Shown piece by piece: positions 5,863 through 8,693 of a DNA stretch of 8,693 nucleotides. The notes below the pieces were generated by a model. It had not been told where the DNA came from, ran no database searches, and saw nothing but the letters and a program-made list of their open reading frames with translations. The DNA comes from an uncultured Fidelibacterota bacterium. GTDB lineage: Bacteria; Marinisomatota; Marinisomatia; Marinisomatales; TCS55. The position numbers were made by a program, and so were the translations under genes. Within the stretch, counting starts at the first letter, position 1; each line of letters begins with the position of its first letter. The stretch covers positions 1 through 8,693 of the forward strand of contig CAJWTA010000044.1 in assembly GCA_913046805.1 (NCBI GenBank). The letters run 5' to 3'.

Positions 5863-7290
5863 ATGGTTTTAATTATTTCGATTACCGCTTTTTTGCTTGT
5901 TACAATTTTATTTGTAATAGATACCGCAAAAGATCAAAGCACGACCAGCGAGGTATCGACATATCTTTCTCCTTTCGAATCTGAGACATTTGTTAGTCAT
6001 AATTATTCAGCTAGTGTTGAAACCGTTTGGAATGCTGTTGTTAATCTTGCTAGTTACAACTATTGGTTTCCAGGAATAGCGAGGATTTTACCTATTGTTA
6101 AAACAGATAGATACGTTCACCGATATTCATTTGATCAGTTTAACTTTGCTCCTGGATCTCTTCTAACTATTAAAAATAGAGGAGTATTTCCTTCCGGCAA
6201 AGGTATGATAGCCTCAGCTACTCCAAACAAAAAATTAGAAATGGTCTTGCAATATAATCCGCTTCATAAAGAATATGTTACTTTTGATTTAGCATCTCAT
6301 TCAGAGGGCACAACCCTTTCGCTAACCCGCAAAAGCTATGGTCCATTTTCATTTATGAGTGTTTGGGGTTTTGATAGTAGTAAATCTAAAACATTAGATA
6401 ATCTGGGATATATGATTCCTGCTGAAGATATTGCCTCAGAAGATAAAAAAGAGGTTGACTCCAAGTCTAGTGACGCATCTGATAACTTGTTTGAAGACAG
6501 AAATCTAATGGCAGCATATTTAGTTAATAAAACTCTTGATGGTGATGCAAATATCATTAAATCAACTGTAGATGTTTACGCTAGAGGAAAAGCTAAAGCT
6601 TTGTTGATCAAAATCAACAAGGGCACTGCTGAAAGGCCTCCAATGCCAGAAGCGGGTGCCTCTGCGCCTGCATCTACTCAGCCAGCAGCATCCCAAGGAT
6701 CTAATGATGCTGTCCTTTCAAAAGAGGATACGATCGCAATGGTGGTGAATAAGGCATTGGATGGAGATGAGGGGCCTTTAAATGAATTAACAGATAAAGT
6801 ATTAAGGGCAAAGTCAAAATCCCTGATTATGAAAATCAACAAGGGCACTGCTGAAAGGCCTCCAATGCCAGAAGCGGGTGCCTCTGCGCCTGCATCTACT
6901 CAGCCAGCAGCATCCCAAGGATCTAATGATGCTGTCCTTTCAAAAGAGGATACGATCGCAATGGTGGTGAATAAGGCATTGGATGGAGATGAGGGGCCTT
7001 TAAATGAATTAACAGATAAAGTATTAAGGGCAAAGTCAAAATCCCTGATTATGAAAATCAACAAGGGCACTGCTGAAAGGCCTCCAATGCCAGAAGCGGG
7101 TTCTAATTCAAGCGATGAAAAACCAACTAACAAAAATGACGAGATTCTTTCAGAAACTGACGAAGACAAATTTGCTAGAATGGTTGCAGAAGGAATAAAA
7201 GGCAATATGGAAGAAATCAACAGTTTAGAAGACAAGATATTAAGAGGAAAAATTAAAGCAGCTATTGTAAAGGCTAAACGCTCTAGCTAA
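5863..7290 (+). CDS. Membrane-anchored START-like (SRPBCC) protein with C-terminal helical repeat array
   Basis: I do not recognise a named protein. Residues 1-19 are a hydrophobic segment without lipobox or clear cleavage site, probably a signal anchor. Residues about 42-185 resemble the SRPBCC/START-like fold that binds hydrophobic ligands: the start VSHNYSASVETVWNAVVNL, then YWFPGI, then a strand-rich part ending near LSLTRKSYGPFSF. A Ser/Asp/Lys-rich linker follows. From 212 to the end are four related charged units: about 212-265, 288-339, 362-413 and 434-475. They share the pattern NKxLDGD...DKVLRxKxKxLIxKINKG, and the first three end in the Pro-rich GTAERPPMPEAG. Units 2 and 3, with their Ala/Pro/Ser linkers, are identical in DNA (222-bp period). 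The start is ATG 5863, with AGGA at 5852-5855 seven nt upstream. It is divergent from the rhodanese gene. Ligand, partner and topology are unknown. Confidence 0.85.
   Translation: MVLIISITAFLLVTILFVIDTAKDQSTTSEVSTYLSPFESETFVSHNYSASVETVWNAVVNLASYNYWFPGIARILPIVKTDRYVHRYSFDQFNFAPGSLLTIKNRGVFPSGKGMIASATPNKKLEMVLQYNPLHKEYVTFDLASHSEGTTLSLTRKSYGPFSFMSVWGFDSSKSKTLDNLGYMIPAEDIASEDKKEVDSKSSDASDNLFEDRNLMAAYLVNKTLDGDANIIKSTVDVYARGKAKALLIKINKGTAERPPMPEAGASAPASTQPAASQGSNDAVLSKEDTIAMVVNKALDGDEGPLNELTDKVLRAKSKSLIMKINKGTAERPPMPEAGASAPASTQPAASQGSNDAVLSKEDTIAMVVNKALDGDEGPLNELTDKVLRAKSKSLIMKINKGTAERPPMPEAGSNSSDEKPTNKNDEILSETDEDKFARMVAEGIKGNMEEINSLEDKILRGKIKAAIVKAKRSS
6610..7101 (+). repeat. Perfect 222-bp tandem repeat, 2.2 copies
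   Basis: Copy 1 is 6610-6831, copy 2 is 6832-7053, and a 48-bp partial copy is 7054-7101. By direct reading all copies are identical at every base. The period is 74 codons, so the frame is kept, and it covers residues 250-323, 324-397 and 398-413 of the START-like protein. A hand count gives about 46% G+C for the unit, against about 36% for the 120 bases at 6361-6480. Sequence diverges immediately before 6610 and after 7101. The 48-bp element at each boundary is the likely site of the unequal exchange or slippage that made the second copy. Confidence 0.95.
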
Positions 7291-7318
7291 TTGAAATAAA
7301 TAAATACAATTTCAATTA
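7288..7318. terminator. AT-rich inverted repeat, possible weak terminator or operator
   Basis: TAATTGAAAT (7288-7297) and ATTTCAATTA (7309-7318) form a perfect 10-bp stem with an 11-nt loop. It begins at the stop codon of the START-like gene and lies 15 nt before the transporter gene. The stem contains only one G-C pair, and the downstream bases are AT-rich without a clean T run. As a terminator it would be weak. A protein-binding operator for the downstream gene is an equally open reading. Confidence 0.3.
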
Positions 7319-7333
7319 TTTAATTATTATATC

Positions 7334-8194
7334 ATGATAATTGATATCTTTCTACCTGCCAGTTTAATATTTATTATGCTTTCACTCGGTTTAGGGCTGG
7401 AATTGAGTGATTTTACTAATTTGGTTCGTAAGCCAAGATCCTTCTTTGTAGGTTTAACAAATCAAATACTTCTTCTTCCGATAGTCACCTATATCGTCAT
7501 TCTAGTATTTGGCATCACAAAAGAGGCTGCAGTTGGAATGATGATCTTAGCATGCTGTCCAGGGGGTGTAACATCTAACATCATAACTAAATTAGCGAAG
7601 GGTGATACTGCATTATCAATATCTTACACTGCATTTAATAGTATTTTAGCTATTATCACGCTGCCCTTGATTGTTGGTTTTTCTATGAAATCCTTTATGG
7701 GACTAGAGGCTCCAGATGTAAATATTTTATCCCTAGGACTGACAATGTTTTTTATTACTGCAGTGCCGGTAGGTATTGGGTTATTGATAAGAGAAAAAAA
7801 TAAATATTATGCCGATAAGTTTGAACCCAAAGCCTCCAAAATATCTACCATCCTTTTTGCTATCATTATATTAGGTGCACTTTTGAGCGAATGGGAAACG
7901 TTCATCAATAACTTTGTTTTATTGGGACCTGCAATTGTGCTATTGATATTAACAATGCTTATCATTGCTTATAAAAGCTCGAAGCTCTTTAAAATGAGTG
8001 ATAAGCAATCCATAACCGTAGCAATAGAATCTGCTATGCAAAATGGTACAGTTGGAATAACCGTTGGAAATCTTATTATTAATCCTGAAAGCGGTTTATC
8101 AATTTTAAGCATTCCTTCTGGGGTTTATAGTATATTGATGTATCTAATTTGCCTACCATTTGTTTTTTGGTTTTTGAAAAGAACGCCTATTTAA
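7334..8194 (+). CDS. Bile acid:sodium symporter family (BASS) transporter
   Basis: This is a 286-residue inner-membrane carrier of the SBF/BASS family (TC 2.A.28), which move organic anions with sodium. Hydrophobic segments lie near residues 4-22, 36-58, 64-84, 97-117, 130-152, 169-186, 193-213, 227-248 and 256-280, consistent with the inverted-repeat BASS fold. Two family motifs are clear. CCPGGVTSNIITKLAKGD (74-91) carries Ser81-Asn82 at one crossover. ESAMQNG (232-238) carries the Glu232/Gln236 sodium-site residues at the other, equivalent by family alignment to Glu260/Gln264 of the Neisseria ASBT homologue. Family members carry bile acids, pantoate, 2-keto acids, glucosinolate precursors and others, so the substrate cannot be named. 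The ATG lies 43 nt after the START-like gene with no Shine-Dalgarno, and co-transcription with it is possible. Its stop overlaps the convergent sulfatase stop by 4 nt. Confidence 0.92.
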   Translation: MIIDIFLPASLIFIMLSLGLGLELSDFTNLVRKPRSFFVGLTNQILLLPIVTYIVILVFGITKEAAVGMMILACCPGGVTSNIITKLAKGDTALSISYTAFNSILAIITLPLIVGFSMKSFMGLEAPDVNILSLGLTMFFITAVPVGIGLLIREKNKYYADKFEPKASKISTILFAIIILGALLSEWETFINNFVLLGPAIVLLILTMLIIAYKSSKLFKMSDKQSITVAIESAMQNGTVGITVGNLIINPESGLSILSIPSGVYSILMYLICLPFVFWFLKRTPI

Positions 8195-8693
8195 ATATCA
8201 CCAAGCTCAGACATTTTAAATTTTTTGTAAATCGGAGTAGTTCTGCTATTTTGCATGATAGATGTTATTTTATTTATAATCTCTGGTTTTGACTTTGAAA
8301 CATCGTTCTGCTCTTGAGGATCACTTTTAAGATCGTATAATTCTATTTGCATATTACCGTCAAAAATATTTTTGCGGATTGCTTTCCAATTGTTCATTCT
8401 TACAGCCTGCTGGCCATTGTATGCGGGAAACTCCCAGTAAAGATACTCATGCATTTCGTTTTGTTTATTCCCTATTAAGGTTGGCAAGAGACTTATGCCA
8501 TTGATATTTTTTGGAGGCTTGATTCTTGCTATATCACAAAATGTGGGCATCATGTCTTGAAATGCTGAAATAAGGTTTGAGCGCTGTTCTTTTTTAATTT
8601 TTTTAGGCCAATGAGCAATCATTGGAACACGTATACCGCCTTCATTGACAAAACATTTAGCCCATCCATACTCTGTTTTAAATGGTTTTGCGC
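8191..8693 (-). CDS. Sulfatase (formylglycine-dependent), C-terminal part, runs off the window
   Basis: This is the C-terminal 166 residues of a type I sulfatase, which hydrolyses sulfate esters. The frame stays open to the right edge, well upstream of an internal ATG at 8622, so the gene continues outside. The first visible residues read GWAKCFVNEGGIRVPMIAHW (visible 9-28). The Lys of this block (codon 8656-8658) aligns with the active-site Lys375 of Pseudomonas arylsulfatase. The EGGIRVP motif, the DMMPTFCDIARIKPP segment, GISLLPTLIG, HEYLYWEFP, QAVRMNNWKAIR and IELYDLKSDPQEQNDVS are the standard C-terminal subdomain blocks. The CxPSR maturation motif and metal ligands of the N-terminal half lie off-window. 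So do any signal peptide and the sequence needed to assign subfamily or substrate. It is convergent with the BASS gene, and the two stop codons share TTAA. Confidence 0.93.
   Translation of the reverse strand, partial: AKPFKTEYGWAKCFVNEGGIRVPMIAHWPKKIKKEQRSNLISAFQDMMPTFCDIARIKPPKNINGISLLPTLIGNKQNEMHEYLYWEFPAYNGQQAVRMNNWKAIRKNIFDGNMQIELYDLKSDPQEQNDVSKSKPEIINKITSIMQNSRTTPIYKKFKMSELGDI

Noticed and set aside
6900..7235. Minus-strand ORF opposite the repeat array
   Set aside because: It is an open frame created by the composition and repetition of the plus-strand gene and has no independent support.
1..8693. CRISPR array, tRNA, rRNA, riboswitch or insertion sequence
   Set aside because: There are no short spaced direct repeats, no tRNA-like cloverleaf, no transposase-like reading frame and no non-coding stretch long enough for a purine riboswitch.

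Overview
The window is a compact, AT-rich stretch of bacterial chromosome. Most of it looks like roughly one third G+C by eye, and there are no RNA genes, insertion sequences or CRISPR arrays. Genes abut or overlap by a few bases, which suggests a streamlined genome. The PurB and PurF sequences are of the E. coli type, and there are a sulfatase and a BASS-family transporter. Together these fit a marine, possibly gammaproteobacterial (SAR86-like) oligotroph. That assignment is inference from remembered family features and is uncertain.

Positions 1-5478 (+ strand) hold a purine-synthesis operon. It contains the 3' part of purB, then purF, purD, purN and purH, with junctions of 0 nt, 9 nt, a 7-nt overlap and an 8-nt overlap. 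PurF, PurD and PurN catalyse steps 1-3 of IMP synthesis from PRPP. PurB makes AICAR from SAICAR (and AMP from adenylosuccinate), and PurH performs the last two steps to IMP. purL, purM, purE/K and purC are not in view. The operon start lies upstream of the window, so its promoter cannot be seen.

Positions 5475-7290 hold a divergent pair. On the minus strand is a single-domain rhodanese whose stop codon overlaps that of purH. On the plus strand is a 475-residue protein with an N-terminal hydrophobic anchor, a START-like (SRPBCC) domain, and a C-terminal array of four charged, probably helical repeats. Two array units are a perfect 222-bp tandem duplication with a further 48-bp partial copy, and this block is clearly richer in G+C than its surroundings. 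It is the most unusual feature here.

Positions 7334-8693 hold a bile acid:sodium symporter family (BASS) carrier on the plus strand. Converging on it is the C-terminal part of a formylglycine-type sulfatase on the minus strand, which runs off the right edge. Their stop codons overlap by 4 nt, as at the purH/rhodanese junction. No stretch over 300 bases lacks a gene; the longest gap is about 73 bases, between the rhodanese and the START-like gene.
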